64,000 nucleotides of DNA from Phycisphaerales bacterium (GTDB lineage: Bacteria; Planctomycetota; Phycisphaerae; Phycisphaerales; SM1A02): positions 1 through 64,000 of the forward strand of contig JAQWMQ010000035.1 of the NCBI GenBank assembly GCA_029246705.1, given 5' to 3'. How positions within the stretch are numbered: the first letter of the stretch is position 1; each line of letters begins with the position of its first letter. Positions 7,513 through 16,699 of the stretch are shown here, piece after piece. Under the pieces are notes generated by a model. The model ran no database searches. It saw only the letters and a list, made by a program, of their open reading frames with translations, and was not told the DNA's origin. The translations under genes and the position numbers were made by a program.

Positions 7513-9009
7513 TCAGCCGGTCCACTCCGCCAGCAGGGCCGAGAGATCGGCGCCATCGACGATGCCGTTGACGATGATGTCCGCGACGGCATTGTCAGTT
7601 CCCCAGAAGCCCAGCAGGATGCTCAGATCCTGTCCATTGACCTGACCATCACCATCCAGGTCACCGATCAGCGCATCCTCCTCGCAAACGTCGGCGATGC
7701 CGTTTCCATCGACGTCCTCGCAGGTGCTGCCCAGCTTGTTCCAGGTGCCGGCGGCCGTCTCGCATTCATCTTCTTCAAGTACCAGGCAGAATCCACTTCC
7801 AAAGCAGCAGGCGGCAGTGGGCTCCGGGCAGGTGATCGAGCCGCAGGTCGTGCCATCACCCATGAAGATGCCGCCGATGAGATCGGCTTCCTCGGGGGTC
7901 AGGCCCTCCAGGCAGGACCCATTGGGCATGCAGACCGCCCCTTCGGGGAAGCATGAATGCAGGAGGCAGGAGGTTCCAGCCGGTCCGGGCACCCCACCGG
8001 CTGCGAGACAGTTCGCCTCGGAAAGCTCGAGACACCCACCCGTTGCGGCAAAGCAGCAGGGAACGTCATCCGATGGCGGTTCGCACTCCACGCTCGAACA
8101 GGTTTCGCCGAGCGTCCACACCCCGCCGGTGCCGGTGCAGTCGGTTTCAAGTGTGTTGTCCACGCAGAGGCCCTGAGCCGTGCAACAGGCACCGACCACG
8201 CTGCAGTTCGTCGGGGTCCAGGTGGCACGGATCACCCAGTCGCCAGAGGGGCGGCAGAGCGAGGGCCATTCGGAAAAGGTGCTCCAACCCGAAGGGCATC
8301 CGAAGATTCCGCAGTCGACTGCGCTGATCCAGTTCTGAGTCGGCTCGTCCAGTCCATCGGCATCGGTGGCGGGAAAGGCGTTGCAGCAGCTTGGAGGTGC
8401 GACCAGGCAGGGATTCTGGGTCTGCTGGTTGTGTCGATCGATGCGGAAGCCGACGCTGAAGGTGTGGGATCCGTCGTCATCGATGTAGATCTGATCCGGA
8501 TCAGAAGGATCCACGAAGAGCTGAACGTTGACCCCGTTGGTACCCGGGCCGAGCTCGATGTGCGGCAGGAGCTCACCATCGGAATTGAATTCGTACTGTA
8601 TGAGGCCATCCCGCGGGGTTCCTTGCCAGACCAGCAGGGACCACTCGGTGGTGGTCGACATCGACGCACTGCTGGTACCGAAGATCATCTCGACCAGGTC
8701 GACCTTGATCGGAAAGGCCGATTCAGGCAGGGTGAACGAGACTGCAGCGATCTCGTCTTCCGCGAAGCCACCCTGCATGACATAGGTGCCCCCGGTGAAG
8801 TCGGCGTCGGTGTGCGCGGCAATCTGCGCATCGCAACTGCCGGCGAGCCCACCCTGGGAACTGCCATCGCCATCGACCTGCAGACGTGCTTCAAGCAAGC
8901 CGAGCTCGCCGAGTTTCTCTGGGTGCGGATCCAGACGCTGGGCCTGGGCGGCCGTGACAGGAACCAGGCCGGCCACGGCCATGACGATGAAGCAGATTCG
9001 TTTCTGCAT
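7513..9009 (-). CDS. exported Cys-rich protein with C-terminal dockerin-like domain
   Basis: A 498-residue protein with a signal peptide ending near AAQAQ. The first 270 residues are a beta-rich domain I do not recognise. The middle (about 270-430) holds at least four Cys repeats of the type CCxxxGxCxxxxxxxC...C (GACCTAQGLCVD, PCCFAATGGCLE, GAVCMPNGSCLE, AACCFGSGFCLV), common in Phycisphaerae exported proteins. The C terminus is a two-loop dockerin-like domain: the first loop is canonical (DLDGDGQVNGQDL) and the second is degenerate (DIIVNGIVDGADL), ending LLAEWTG. Function unknown; the dockerin probably serves surface attachment or sorting. A bidirectional terminator lies just past the stop. 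Confidence 0.78.
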   Translation of the reverse strand: MQKRICFIVMAVAGLVPVTAAQAQRLDPHPEKLGELGLLEARLQVDGDGSSQGGLAGSCDAQIAAHTDADFTGGTYVMQGGFAEDEIAAVSFTLPESAFPIKVDLVEMIFGTSSASMSTTTEWSLLVWQGTPRDGLIQYEFNSDGELLPHIELGPGTNGVNVQLFVDPSDPDQIYIDDDGSHTFSVGFRIDRHNQQTQNPCLVAPPSCCNAFPATDADGLDEPTQNWISAVDCGIFGCPSGWSTFSEWPSLCRPSGDWVIRATWTPTNCSVVGACCTAQGLCVDNTLETDCTGTGGVWTLGETCSSVECEPPSDDVPCCFAATGGCLELSEANCLAAGGVPGPAGTSCLLHSCFPEGAVCMPNGSCLEGLTPEEADLIGGIFMGDGTTCGSITCPEPTAACCFGSGFCLVLEEDECETAAGTWNKLGSTCEDVDGNGIADVCEEDALIGDLDGDGQVNGQDLSILLGFWGTDNAVADIIVNGIVDGADLSALLAEWTG

Positions 9010-9285
9010 TGGGTCCTCGTTTCAACAACATCGATGGTGCCGGCTCTTCGATGATCACCTGGGGTGATGTCCGGTCAATGAGAAAACGCCCGGTGCAATG
9101 GAAGCGTGGACCTCCACTGGCTCCATACATCAGTACACAAGTCTAGCCCCAGCTCTGAGATGAACCAGACAAAAACGCCCACTGGGGGTCGTTCATCGCA
9201 CGTTTTGACTGGATCGGGTCAATGAACCGGAGGTTCAGTCTTCAGCTCGTCCGAGAAAACCTGCCTGAAGCAACGCAGAGCGATT

Positions 9286-9516
9286 TCAGCGCTTTGCGAT
9301 CTTCGGTTCCTCGATGCCACTGGCTTCCCAGTCGATGGAGATCTTGTTCTGCATGATCTCCTCGATGACGACTTCGAGATCGCTGCGGCCATCTCGTTCG
9401 ATCAGGGGTCGGGCGCCATCGATGAGCTCGCCCAGGCGACGCTGGATGAGGGCCGTGAGCTTGAAGCGGCCACCGAACTTGTTGACGATCTCGTCACTGT
9501 TGAGGGCGTCGATCAT
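9286..9516 (-). CDS. rpoZ: RNA polymerase omega subunit-like protein
   Basis: A 76-residue protein starting at ATG 9516, preceded by a good AGGAG ribosome-binding site; the longer open frame to 9657 would run into the upstream ClC gene region. It opens MIDALNSDEIVNKFGGRFKL and continues with TALIQRRLGELIDGARPLIE, matching the omega pattern of an N-terminal helix, then 'KFxLxxLxxxRxxEL' and an acidic tail. Omega assists assembly of the beta-prime subunit. The gene is divergent from the ClC gene with about 143 bp between start codons. Small size makes the call less than certain. Confidence 0.7.
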   Translation of the reverse strand: MIDALNSDEIVNKFGGRFKLTALIQRRLGELIDGARPLIERDGRSDLEVVIEEIMQNKISIDWEASGIEEPKIAKR

Positions 9517-9659
9517 GGTGTCTCCTGGAGCCTGAATGGGGCTGCCCGGGTCTGAGGAAGGTTCAAAGAACCGCTCCACGCCAGAAGCCGGCTGAGCCGA
9601 GTAATGTAGCGGACTTGGGCCTTCAAGACCAGTCGCCCAGAGGGACTTTCCAGCCAATC

Positions 9660-11504
9660 ATGGCCTCAGACTACCTCCATCGCCTCAGAAAGCTGGGTAC
9701 CCGGCTCGGCCTCGACCGGGATTGGTACCTGATCGTGATGGCCACCTTGATCGGGTTGGTCATGGGCGTGGCGGTCGTGGGCTTCATGTGGCCCATCACG
9801 CATGCAGAGGAACTCCTTGAGCACATGGGAGCCTCGAAGACCGGTTGGATGGTCTGGCTGGCCCTCAGCCTGCCGATTGCGGGGGCCCTGATCACCGGAA
9901 TCCTGCTCTGGCTCCTGCCGATAAGGCTCAAGGGCCACGGTGTCTCGATCTGCATGTATTCGGTAAGCCGGGAAAACGCCCGACTGCCGATTCGACTCGG
10001 GATACGCCAGTGGCTGGCCTCCACGGCAACGATCTCATCGGGCGGCTCGGCGGGCCCGGAAGGCCCGATCGTGACCATCGGCGCGACGGTCGGTTCGGCC
10101 GTCGGCCGACTGCTTCGATCCGACCCCCAGAACACCGCGACCCTTCTCGGCTGCGGGGCAGCTGCCGGCCTGGCCTCGGTGTTCAACGCGCCGATGGCGG
10201 GCATCTTCTTCGTGCTCGAGGTGATCCTGCGCGATTTCTCGCTACGCACCTTCACCCCGATCGTGGTGGCTGCGGTCATGTCGGCCGCGACCACTCAGAT
10301 GGTGCTTGGTACGGATCAACCCCTCTTCGGGGTGGGACCGGACATCTTCGGCCCCACCAGCGAGAAGTTCACCATCCTGCAGACTCCGGAATTCATGGTC
10401 CTGGGAATCGTGTGCGGAATCGTTGCGGTTCTCTTTGGAACCTCGCTTCGGTGGGTCGAGCGACTCTTCCATGAACTCAGTTTTCCGAAGATGCTCAAGC
10501 CCATGCTGGGAGCGATGACCATGGTCGCCCTGGGCATCACGTGGTACCTGCTTGAACCGTTCGCGAAGCTCAACACCCAGTCCGAGTCGCTTCCCAGCTT
10601 CTACGGCAACGGCTACATGCTGATCAAGAGCCTCATGAAGCCCGAGTTCTACGACCTCGCGCAGAACGACGCCACCACGATGGTCACCGGGGCGATGCTC
10701 CTGATGCTCTTCGTCCTGATCTTCATGAAGATCGTTGCGACCTGCCTCACCCTCGGTTCGGGTGGTGCTGGAGGGCTCTTCGCTCCCTCACTGGTGGTCG
10801 GAGCGGTCACGGGCAGCTTCCTCGGGGTGATCCTCGAATCACTCGGGCTGATCTCAGGCACCAATCCCGCACAGTTCGCACTGGTGGGCATGGCCGCGGT
10901 GGTGGCTGCGACCACGCATGCTCCCCTGACCGGAATCGTCCTGGTCTACGAGGTCACGCGAAACTACTCCCTGATGCTGCCCTTGATGCTGACCGCGGTG
11001 ATTGCCACCATCGTGGCCCGGATCCTCACCAGGGATTCGATCTATGCGGCGGATCTCAAGTCCATGGGCGTCAAGATCGGCCGCATGAGCGACCTGACGC
11101 TCCTTCGGCGAATGTCGGTTCGCAACGTGCCAATGATCCCCCCGGTGATCGTGCATGAGAACGAGAGCGGGCAGCGACTGCTGGAACTTTCCGAACGTTT
11201 CTCGGTGAACGACTTCGTCGTCGTCGACGATGAAGACCGCTATCTCGGACTGGTCACTGGAAGCGACCTCAATCAGGCGCTCGTCTACAGGGAGGCGATA
11301 CCCCTGCTGCAGGTCGGCGAACTTGAACGCAAGGACCTGCCGACCGTTCACCAGAACGACACCCTCGACGTGGTGCTCGACAAGTTCAGTGCAAACGATG
11401 TCCAGAGTCTTGCGGTCATCGTCCCCGACACCAATGTCGTGCTGGGGCTGATCACCAGAGCAAGGCTGATGCGCGAGTACCAGCGCGAACTGGAAAAGGA
11501 CTGA
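9660..11504 (+). CDS. ClC-type chloride channel/antiporter with CBS domains
   Basis: A 614-residue membrane protein; ATG 9660 is chosen because the upstream extension has no membrane or family character. The ClC selectivity motifs are present: SGGSAGPEGPIVTIG with the gating glutamate at E134, and GSGGAGGLFAPSLVVGA at about 365-380. Some ten hydrophobic helices precede two cytoplasmic CBS domains at about 490-610, which usually bind adenine nucleotides. ClC proteins move chloride, or exchange Cl-/H+, across the membrane; channel and antiporter cannot be separated by eye. Its stop overlaps the rnpA start (TGATG), an unusual linkage. Confidence 0.92.
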   Translation: MASDYLHRLRKLGTRLGLDRDWYLIVMATLIGLVMGVAVVGFMWPITHAEELLEHMGASKTGWMVWLALSLPIAGALITGILLWLLPIRLKGHGVSICMYSVSRENARLPIRLGIRQWLASTATISSGGSAGPEGPIVTIGATVGSAVGRLLRSDPQNTATLLGCGAAAGLASVFNAPMAGIFFVLEVILRDFSLRTFTPIVVAAVMSAATTQMVLGTDQPLFGVGPDIFGPTSEKFTILQTPEFMVLGIVCGIVAVLFGTSLRWVERLFHELSFPKMLKPMLGAMTMVALGITWYLLEPFAKLNTQSESLPSFYGNGYMLIKSLMKPEFYDLAQNDATTMVTGAMLLMLFVLIFMKIVATCLTLGSGGAGGLFAPSLVVGAVTGSFLGVILESLGLISGTNPAQFALVGMAAVVAATTHAPLTGIVLVYEVTRNYSLMLPLMLTAVIATIVARILTRDSIYAADLKSMGVKIGRMSDLTLLRRMSVRNVPMIPPVIVHENESGQRLLELSERFSVNDFVVVDDEDRYLGLVTGSDLNQALVYREAIPLLQVGELERKDLPTVHQNDTLDVVLDKFSANDVQSLAVIVPDTNVVLGLITRARLMREYQRELEKD

Positions 11505-11887
11505 TGTCTGCCGGGCCGCCGAGACCGGAACGCTTCACGCGTGCCTTCAGGCTGCGACATGCCCGCGAATTCCAGGCCGTCTACACGACCAGACACCGCA
11601 GGGAGTCAGGCCCCCTGCTCCTCTATGGCATGCCCAACGGACTTCGCAACCCGAGAATTGGTCTGTCCGTCAGTCGCAAGGTCGGTGGAGCCGTGACCCG
11701 GAACAGGATCAAGCGACGACTCAGGGATTCCTTCCGAAGACTCAAGGTCGATCTCGATGAACCGTTTGACTACGTGGTCGTGGTCCGACCCCACAGATCG
11801 ACACCCCGGATCGACTACGACCGGCACATGCGAAGCGCGATGGAGAAGGTGCTTGCGAGCTGGTCGGGAAAGACACGATCGTCATGA
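11504..11887 (+). CDS. rnpA: ribonuclease P protein component
   Basis: A 127-residue basic protein that binds RNase P RNA for 5' maturation of tRNAs. It shows the family pattern RFTRAFRLRHAREFQAVY, then IGLSVSRKVGGAVTRNRIKR with RRLRDSFR, the RNR signature. It overlaps both neighbours: its ATG shares an A with the ClC stop, and its stop overlaps yidD (ATGA). The usual neighbours rpmH upstream and yidC downstream are absent here. Confidence 0.95.
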   Translation: MSAGPPRPERFTRAFRLRHAREFQAVYTTRHRRESGPLLLYGMPNGLRNPRIGLSVSRKVGGAVTRNRIKRRLRDSFRRLKVDLDEPFDYVVVVRPHRSTPRIDYDRHMRSAMEKVLASWSGKTRSS

Positions 11888-12102
11888 ACCCGCTCGCCTG
11901 GATCATGATCCGCCTGATCCGCATCTACCAGCGAACCCTGAGACATCTCATCGGCGGCAGCTGCCGGTTCAACCCGAGCTGTTCGAACTACGGCATCGAG
12001 GCGGTCAGGAGACATGGGGCGATCAAGGGCGGCTGGCTGACGATCCGAAGAATTGGACGTTGCCACCCCTTCGGCGGGTCAGGCGAGGACCCGGTGCCCT
12101 GA
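11884..12102 (+). CDS. yidD: YidD membrane protein insertion efficiency factor
   Basis: A 72-residue protein with the YidD pattern IRIYQRTLRHLIGGSCRFNP, then SCSNYGIEAVRRHGAIKGGW and a C-terminal RIGRCHPFGGSGEDPVP. The conserved cysteines and amphipathic N terminus are intact. YidD assists YidC-dependent membrane insertion. It is translationally coupled to rnpA through ATGA at 11884-11887, the common rnpA-yidD arrangement. Confidence 0.95.
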   Translation: MNPLAWIMIRLIRIYQRTLRHLIGGSCRFNPSCSNYGIEAVRRHGAIKGGWLTIRRIGRCHPFGGSGEDPVP

Positions 12103-12322
12103 GGGCCCGAGACCGGGCACGAATCCCCGAAGAGGACGATCCTGCCCAGTACCCGGGGCAATCCGCCACGAGAATCACAAAAGAGCCCGTTGAGACCCAA
12201 AAAAGGTGTTTGTCGTGCTGTCGATAGACGAAATCTTCGCAGACGATCCTTTTAAGGTTCGTGTTTCCGGTGTAAATTCAATCAAACGGGGACCCCCACA
12301 CTTATTTCCGGACAACAAGACA

Positions 12323-15300
12323 ATGAAAAAAACACTGCCGCTGATTTTGTCAGCATCTGTCACGTCGGTACTCCTGGGAATGACCCCGGGTGATACCGAC
12401 TGTTCATCTTCAACCGGCCCCGACGTCATCGTCGGCGACCTCTATGACGTCACTGAATACGGCAGCGTCGGGGACATCGCGGCTTTCGCGGTGGGCACCT
12501 ACTCCTGCAACATCGGTGACGAAACGCTGAGCTGGATTTCCAGCAACAACCAGCACCCAACCATCGCACAACACATGTTCCGAGTCTCCGATCAGCGAAT
12601 CGAGCAGATCGGACAGAGTTGGCTGAAGCACGGCTTCTTCGCACTCCAGAACGATCTCTGCTGCCCTTCCTGCAATGCGGCAAGCAGCACCGAACTCGGA
12701 GTCGGCTGCAGCGACCCCTACAGCGCAGGGCTCAATGGCTCACAGTCGGGACTGGGGCCGAAGTTCGAGGTGAACCCCTTCACCGGGGAATTCGTTTTCC
12801 CGGCGACGGACCTCAACTCGACCGGCAACTCGATCTACAAGAGACTTCAGGTCCATCACTCGGACCTTGAAGCCGGTGGACAGTTCATCGTCGAGGGGCA
12901 CTACATCGCCGCAGATGATGCTGCTGCAGGAAACCTCTACAACAACGCATCCTGGCGACCGGTCAACATCACCGGTGGTGGCAGCAACTGGGGCATCTCA
13001 CTTGCAGGCCAGACGCAGCGTGAAGACCCGGCAATCCGCGCATGGAAGTACTACGACTCCTCGGTGGAGCTCGTCGATCACTACCTGCAGCAGGATGGCC
13101 TGGTCATCCTCGGACTCAAGACGATCAACAACGGAAACGGCACCTGGACCTACGAATACGCGATCCAGAACATGTGCAGCGAACGCGCGATCCGCACCTT
13201 CGTGATCCCGATCACCCCCGGCGCCACGGTCACCAACGTCGACTTCAGGGATGTCGACTACCACAGTGGCGAACCGTTCGATGGAACCGATTGGTCGAGC
13301 ACCGTCACCAGTGATTCAATCCAGTGGTCGACCCAGACCTATGCCGCCAACCCCGATGCGAACGCACTTCGCTGGGGAACGCTCTACAACTTCTCGTTCA
13401 CCTGCACCGCTTCGCCTGCATCCGGATCCAGCCTGATCGGACTCTTCAAGCCCGGCAACGGCGCGGATGTCGAGTCGGTCTCGATCACGACCCCGGGTGG
13501 TGGCGATGGCTACATCGATTGCAACGGCAATGGCACCGCGGATGCCGACGACATCGCCAGCGGCGAGAGCATCGACTGCAATGGAAACGGTGTCCCCGAC
13601 GAATGCGAGCAGGTCGATGAATCGAACCTGGATCTGGTTGAAATCGCCTCCGGCATCACCAGCCCCTCCAGCCTCACCTCACCTCCCGGCGATTCAAGTC
13701 TCTTGTACGTCAGCCAGCTTGGGGGAACAATCACCCTCATCAACACCAACACCGGCACGACCAGCACGTTCCTCGACATCCAGTCCCAGGCCAGCTCGGG
13801 TGGTGAACGCGGACTCTTCTCGGTCGTGTTCGATGCGGGCTACGGAACGAGCAACAACTACTTCTACGTGTCCTACACGGACAACAACGGCGACTCGGTG
13901 ATCTCGCGATTCACGGCTTCGAACTCGACCTTTGCGAATCCGAACACCGAAGTGGTCATGCTGGAAGTCGCTCAGGACTTCTCAAACCACAACGGAGGCG
14001 GTCTTGCATTCGGCCCGGACGGCATGCTCTACGCGAGCTTTGGTGACGGAGGCAGTGCGGGAGACCCCAACAACCGCGCCCAGAACCCCCAGTCCCTGCT
14101 CGGCAAGCTGGTCCGTCTCGACCCGAACAACGCCCCTTCCTTCATTCCGAGTGACAACCCGTTCGTCGGAAACTCTTCGGTTCGTGACGAGATCTGGGCG
14201 CTCGGGCTTCGCAACCCATATCGAATCAGCTTCGACCGGGTGACCGGCGATCTCTGGATCGGGGACGTGGGACAGAATGCCACCGAAGAAATCGACTTCC
14301 AGCCTGGATCATCCAATGGCGGCGAGAACTACGGCTGGCGTTGCTACGAGGGCAACGGAACCTACAACACGTCAGGTTGCAGCAGCTCCTCCACCTATGA
14401 CTTCCCCATCTACACCTATCCGCTCACCTCGAGCACCTGTTCCGTGATCGGCGGTTTCGTCTACCGCGGATGCGCGATGCCGAGTCTGTCGGGAACCTAC
14501 TTCTACTCCGACTACTGCGCGGGATGGATCAAGTCCTTGCGCTACGACGGCACCTCGGTGTCCGAGGATCTCGATCGTTCTTCCGAACTGGGATGGTCCT
14601 CGTCACTCGGCGCGGTCCTGTCCTTCGGTGAGGACTCGGATGGCGAGCTCTACATCCTTTCCAGCAACGGAACGGTCAGCAAGATCATTCCTGAAAACAC
14701 CGATCCGGTGTGTGGCAATGGCATCGTCGAATCAGGCGAGGATTGCGACGACGGAAACAGCGAATCCGGAGACGGCTGCTTCGAATGCACGTTCGAGAGT
14801 GGCGCGGATCTCTGCGAGAACGCCTACGAGGCAGTGGTCGGGGACAATGGTTTCGACACCCGTGGCGCGGGTGCAGAATACGGCGACCCGAACGACAACC
14901 TCTGCTCCAACACCTACCTCAACTGGGACAGCAGCCCGGACGTCTGGTTCAAGTTCACCCCGGGCTTCAGCGGCTCGATGACCCTCTCGACCTGCGACGC
15001 GAGTTCCTACGACACGTCAATGGCGCTCTACGTCGGTGATTCCTGTGGTGATTGGACCTATGTCGCCTGCAACGGTGACGCCTCCGGTCAGTCCGGATGC
15101 CAGAGCTACTATTCCCGGATCGCCAACTACTCGGTCGATGCGGGCGAAACCTACTGGATCCGCCTCGGCGGCTACCAGTCGGCCACCGGCACCGGCACCC
15201 TGGAGCTCTCCTACACGCCACGCGGCAACGACTGCAACTCCAACGGGCTGGACGACAGCCTGGACATCGCCAGCGGAAGCAGCTCGGACTGCAACAACAA

Positions 15301-15904
15301 CGATGTCCCGGATGAATGCGATATCGCCGCCGGCATCAGCGAGGATTGTGACGGCGGACCGATTGGCAGCCGCAAGACCGGTTCCAACATGATCGCCTCG
15401 TTCTGCAGTGGCTGTCACGGCAGCACCGGGAGCGGCGGGTCGGGCCTGCCCGGCCCCAGTCTTCGCAACAAGACCAGGACCGAGCTGATGGCCAAGCTGT
15501 ACTCACCCACGGACCACCCGGGTGGCGCATTCAACGAGTTCACACAGGTGGACTTCGCCAACCTCGAGGCGTTCCTCGGTGACGCAGGCTCCTACGGACG
15601 CCCCGACGGCGTTCCTGACGAGTGCGGGACCCAGCCCGACTGCGACAACAACGGCACTTCGGACGGCTGCGAACTCGAGGCCGGCACCCAGGTCGACCTC
15701 GACTGGAACGGCGTCCCCGACAGCTGCGAAAGCGAGCCATGCCCGTCGGACACCAACAACGACGGTGCAGTGGATGGCAGTGACCTCGCCACCATCCTGG
15801 GCTTCTGGGGCACGGACGACCCGGTTGCAGACATCAATGGTGACGGCAACGTCGACGGCAGTGACCTCGCCACCATCCTCGGAGCATGGGGCTTCTGCCC
15901 CTGA
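12323..15904 (+). CDS. exported PQQ-type sugar dehydrogenase with cytochrome c motif and dockerin
   Basis: A 1193-residue exported protein; ATG 12323 gives a signal peptide (MKKTLPLILSASVTSVLLG). Order: a Phycisphaerae-type N-terminal domain (about 20-390); thrombospondin-3-like repeats (392-430); a glucose/sorbosone dehydrogenase beta-propeller (432-795) with NHNGGGLAFGPDGMLYASFG, GLRNPYRISFDR and GGFVYRG; a Cys-rich repeat CGNGIVESGEDCDDGN (about 796-828); a pre-peptidase-like beta domain (828-967); further TSP3-like repeats interrupted by a cytochrome c CSGCH motif (C1028, C1031, H1032); and a dockerin-like domain (about 1140-1193) with two intact loops. Likely oxidises a sugar or alcohol with PQQ outside the cytoplasmic membrane and passes electrons to heme. 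A weak promoter (TTTAAG/TAAATT, 12251-12278) precedes it. Confidence 0.85.
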   Translation: MKKTLPLILSASVTSVLLGMTPGDTDCSSSTGPDVIVGDLYDVTEYGSVGDIAAFAVGTYSCNIGDETLSWISSNNQHPTIAQHMFRVSDQRIEQIGQSWLKHGFFALQNDLCCPSCNAASSTELGVGCSDPYSAGLNGSQSGLGPKFEVNPFTGEFVFPATDLNSTGNSIYKRLQVHHSDLEAGGQFIVEGHYIAADDAAAGNLYNNASWRPVNITGGGSNWGISLAGQTQREDPAIRAWKYYDSSVELVDHYLQQDGLVILGLKTINNGNGTWTYEYAIQNMCSERAIRTFVIPITPGATVTNVDFRDVDYHSGEPFDGTDWSSTVTSDSIQWSTQTYAANPDANALRWGTLYNFSFTCTASPASGSSLIGLFKPGNGADVESVSITTPGGGDGYIDCNGNGTADADDIASGESIDCNGNGVPDECEQVDESNLDLVEIASGITSPSSLTSPPGDSSLLYVSQLGGTITLINTNTGTTSTFLDIQSQASSGGERGLFSVVFDAGYGTSNNYFYVSYTDNNGDSVISRFTASNSTFANPNTEVVMLEVAQDFSNHNGGGLAFGPDGMLYASFGDGGSAGDPNNRAQNPQSLLGKLVRLDPNNAPSFIPSDNPFVGNSSVRDEIWALGLRNPYRISFDRVTGDLWIGDVGQNATEEIDFQPGSSNGGENYGWRCYEGNGTYNTSGCSSSSTYDFPIYTYPLTSSTCSVIGGFVYRGCAMPSLSGTYFYSDYCAGWIKSLRYDGTSVSEDLDRSSELGWSSSLGAVLSFGEDSDGELYILSSNGTVSKIIPENTDPVCGNGIVESGEDCDDGNSESGDGCFECTFESGADLCENAYEAVVGDNGFDTRGAGAEYGDPNDNLCSNTYLNWDSSPDVWFKFTPGFSGSMTLSTCDASSYDTSMALYVGDSCGDWTYVACNGDASGQSGCQSYYSRIANYSVDAGETYWIRLGGYQSATGTGTLELSYTPRGNDCNSNGLDDSLDIASGSSSDCNNNDVPDECDIAAGISEDCDGGPIGSRKTGSNMIASFCSGCHGSTGSGGSGLPGPSLRNKTRTELMAKLYSPTDHPGGAFNEFTQVDFANLEAFLGDAGSYGRPDGVPDECGTQPDCDNNGTSDGCELEAGTQVDLDWNGVPDSCESEPCPSDTNNDGAVDGSDLATILGFWGTDDPVADINGDGNVDGSDLATILGAWGFCP

Positions 15905-15937
15905 GTGGCAGACTGAGCTTCCAACATTGAAAAGACA

Positions 15938-15966
15938 GGGCTCGTCCTTCGGGACGAGCCCTTTTT
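15938..15966. terminator. bidirectional Rho-independent terminator
   Basis: A perfect 10 bp stem, GGGCTCGTCC (15938-15947) with GGACGAGCCC (15952-15961) and a TTCG tetraloop, is followed by TTTTT on the plus strand. In the minus direction it is followed by TGTCTTTTC. It sits between the convergent dehydrogenase and FAH-family genes and can end both. Confidence 0.9.
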
Positions 15967-15989
15967 CATTCAACTCGCAAGCCGTCCAG

Positions 15990-16655
15990 TCAGTCCCAGT
16001 GGATGACGACGGTGTTCTTGAGGGTTCCGACCTTCTCGATCTCCACCTCGACCACATCACCATCGCGAAGGAAGCACTTCGGGTCCCGTGCGGAACCGAC
16101 TCCGGCAGGCGTCCCGGTCAGGAGGAGCGTGCCAGCAAGCAGCGTCATGCCGCGACTCAACTCCTCGATGAGGGTCGCCACGGGGAAGATCATGTCGGCG
16201 GTGGAGGTGTCCTGCACGATGTCGCCGTTCAGGCGGGTCGTGAGTCGCAGGTCCTGCGGATCAGGAACCGTGGCTGCCGGGACCATCTCGGTCATCGGAC
16301 AGAAGGTATCGAAGCTCTTGCCACGCGAATACTGCCCGCCCGAACCATGCGTCTGCCACCATCGAGCGCTCACGTCGTTGGCGACGGCATACCCAGCGAC
16401 ATGTGCCATGGCATCGGAGGCGCTGACATCAAGTGCATCCTTGCCTATCACCACCGCGAGTTCCCCTTCGTAGTCGACCTGGGGACCGTTATGCGCGCAG
16501 ACCTCGGGGATCACGATCGGATCACCGTTGCCGGTCAGGGCAGAAGGGTTCTTGAAGAAGACCAGAGGCAGGTCAAGGGCATCGTGGCCGAATTCAGAGG
16601 CATGAGCCGCATAGTTTCGACCGATGCAGATGATTGCAGGAGGGAGCTGCGACAT
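15990..16655 (-). CDS. fumarylacetoacetate hydrolase family protein
   Basis: A 221-residue protein that is essentially the FAH catalytic domain alone. Family motifs: CIGRNYAAHASEFG at the N terminus, PLVFFKNPSAL, the metal-binding YEGELAVVIG, AVANDVSAR, GKSFDTFCPMTEMV, and LLTGTPAGVG near the C terminus. Relatives hydrolyse or decarboxylate acylpyruvates, oxaloacetate or fumarylpyruvate with Mg2+ or Mn2+. The short single-domain form is most like acylpyruvase/oxaloacetate decarboxylase (FAHD1-type). Substrate not determined. Confidence 0.9.
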   Translation of the reverse strand: MSQLPPAIICIGRNYAAHASEFGHDALDLPLVFFKNPSALTGNGDPIVIPEVCAHNGPQVDYEGELAVVIGKDALDVSASDAMAHVAGYAVANDVSARWWQTHGSGGQYSRGKSFDTFCPMTEMVPAATVPDPQDLRLTTRLNGDIVQDTSTADMIFPVATLIEELSRGMTLLAGTLLLTGTPAGVGSARDPKCFLRDGDVVEVEIEKVGTLKNTVVIHWD

Positions 16656-16699
16656 GATGAAGGTGCCCTGTGGGTTTGTGAACTGACTTCTCGAGGGAA

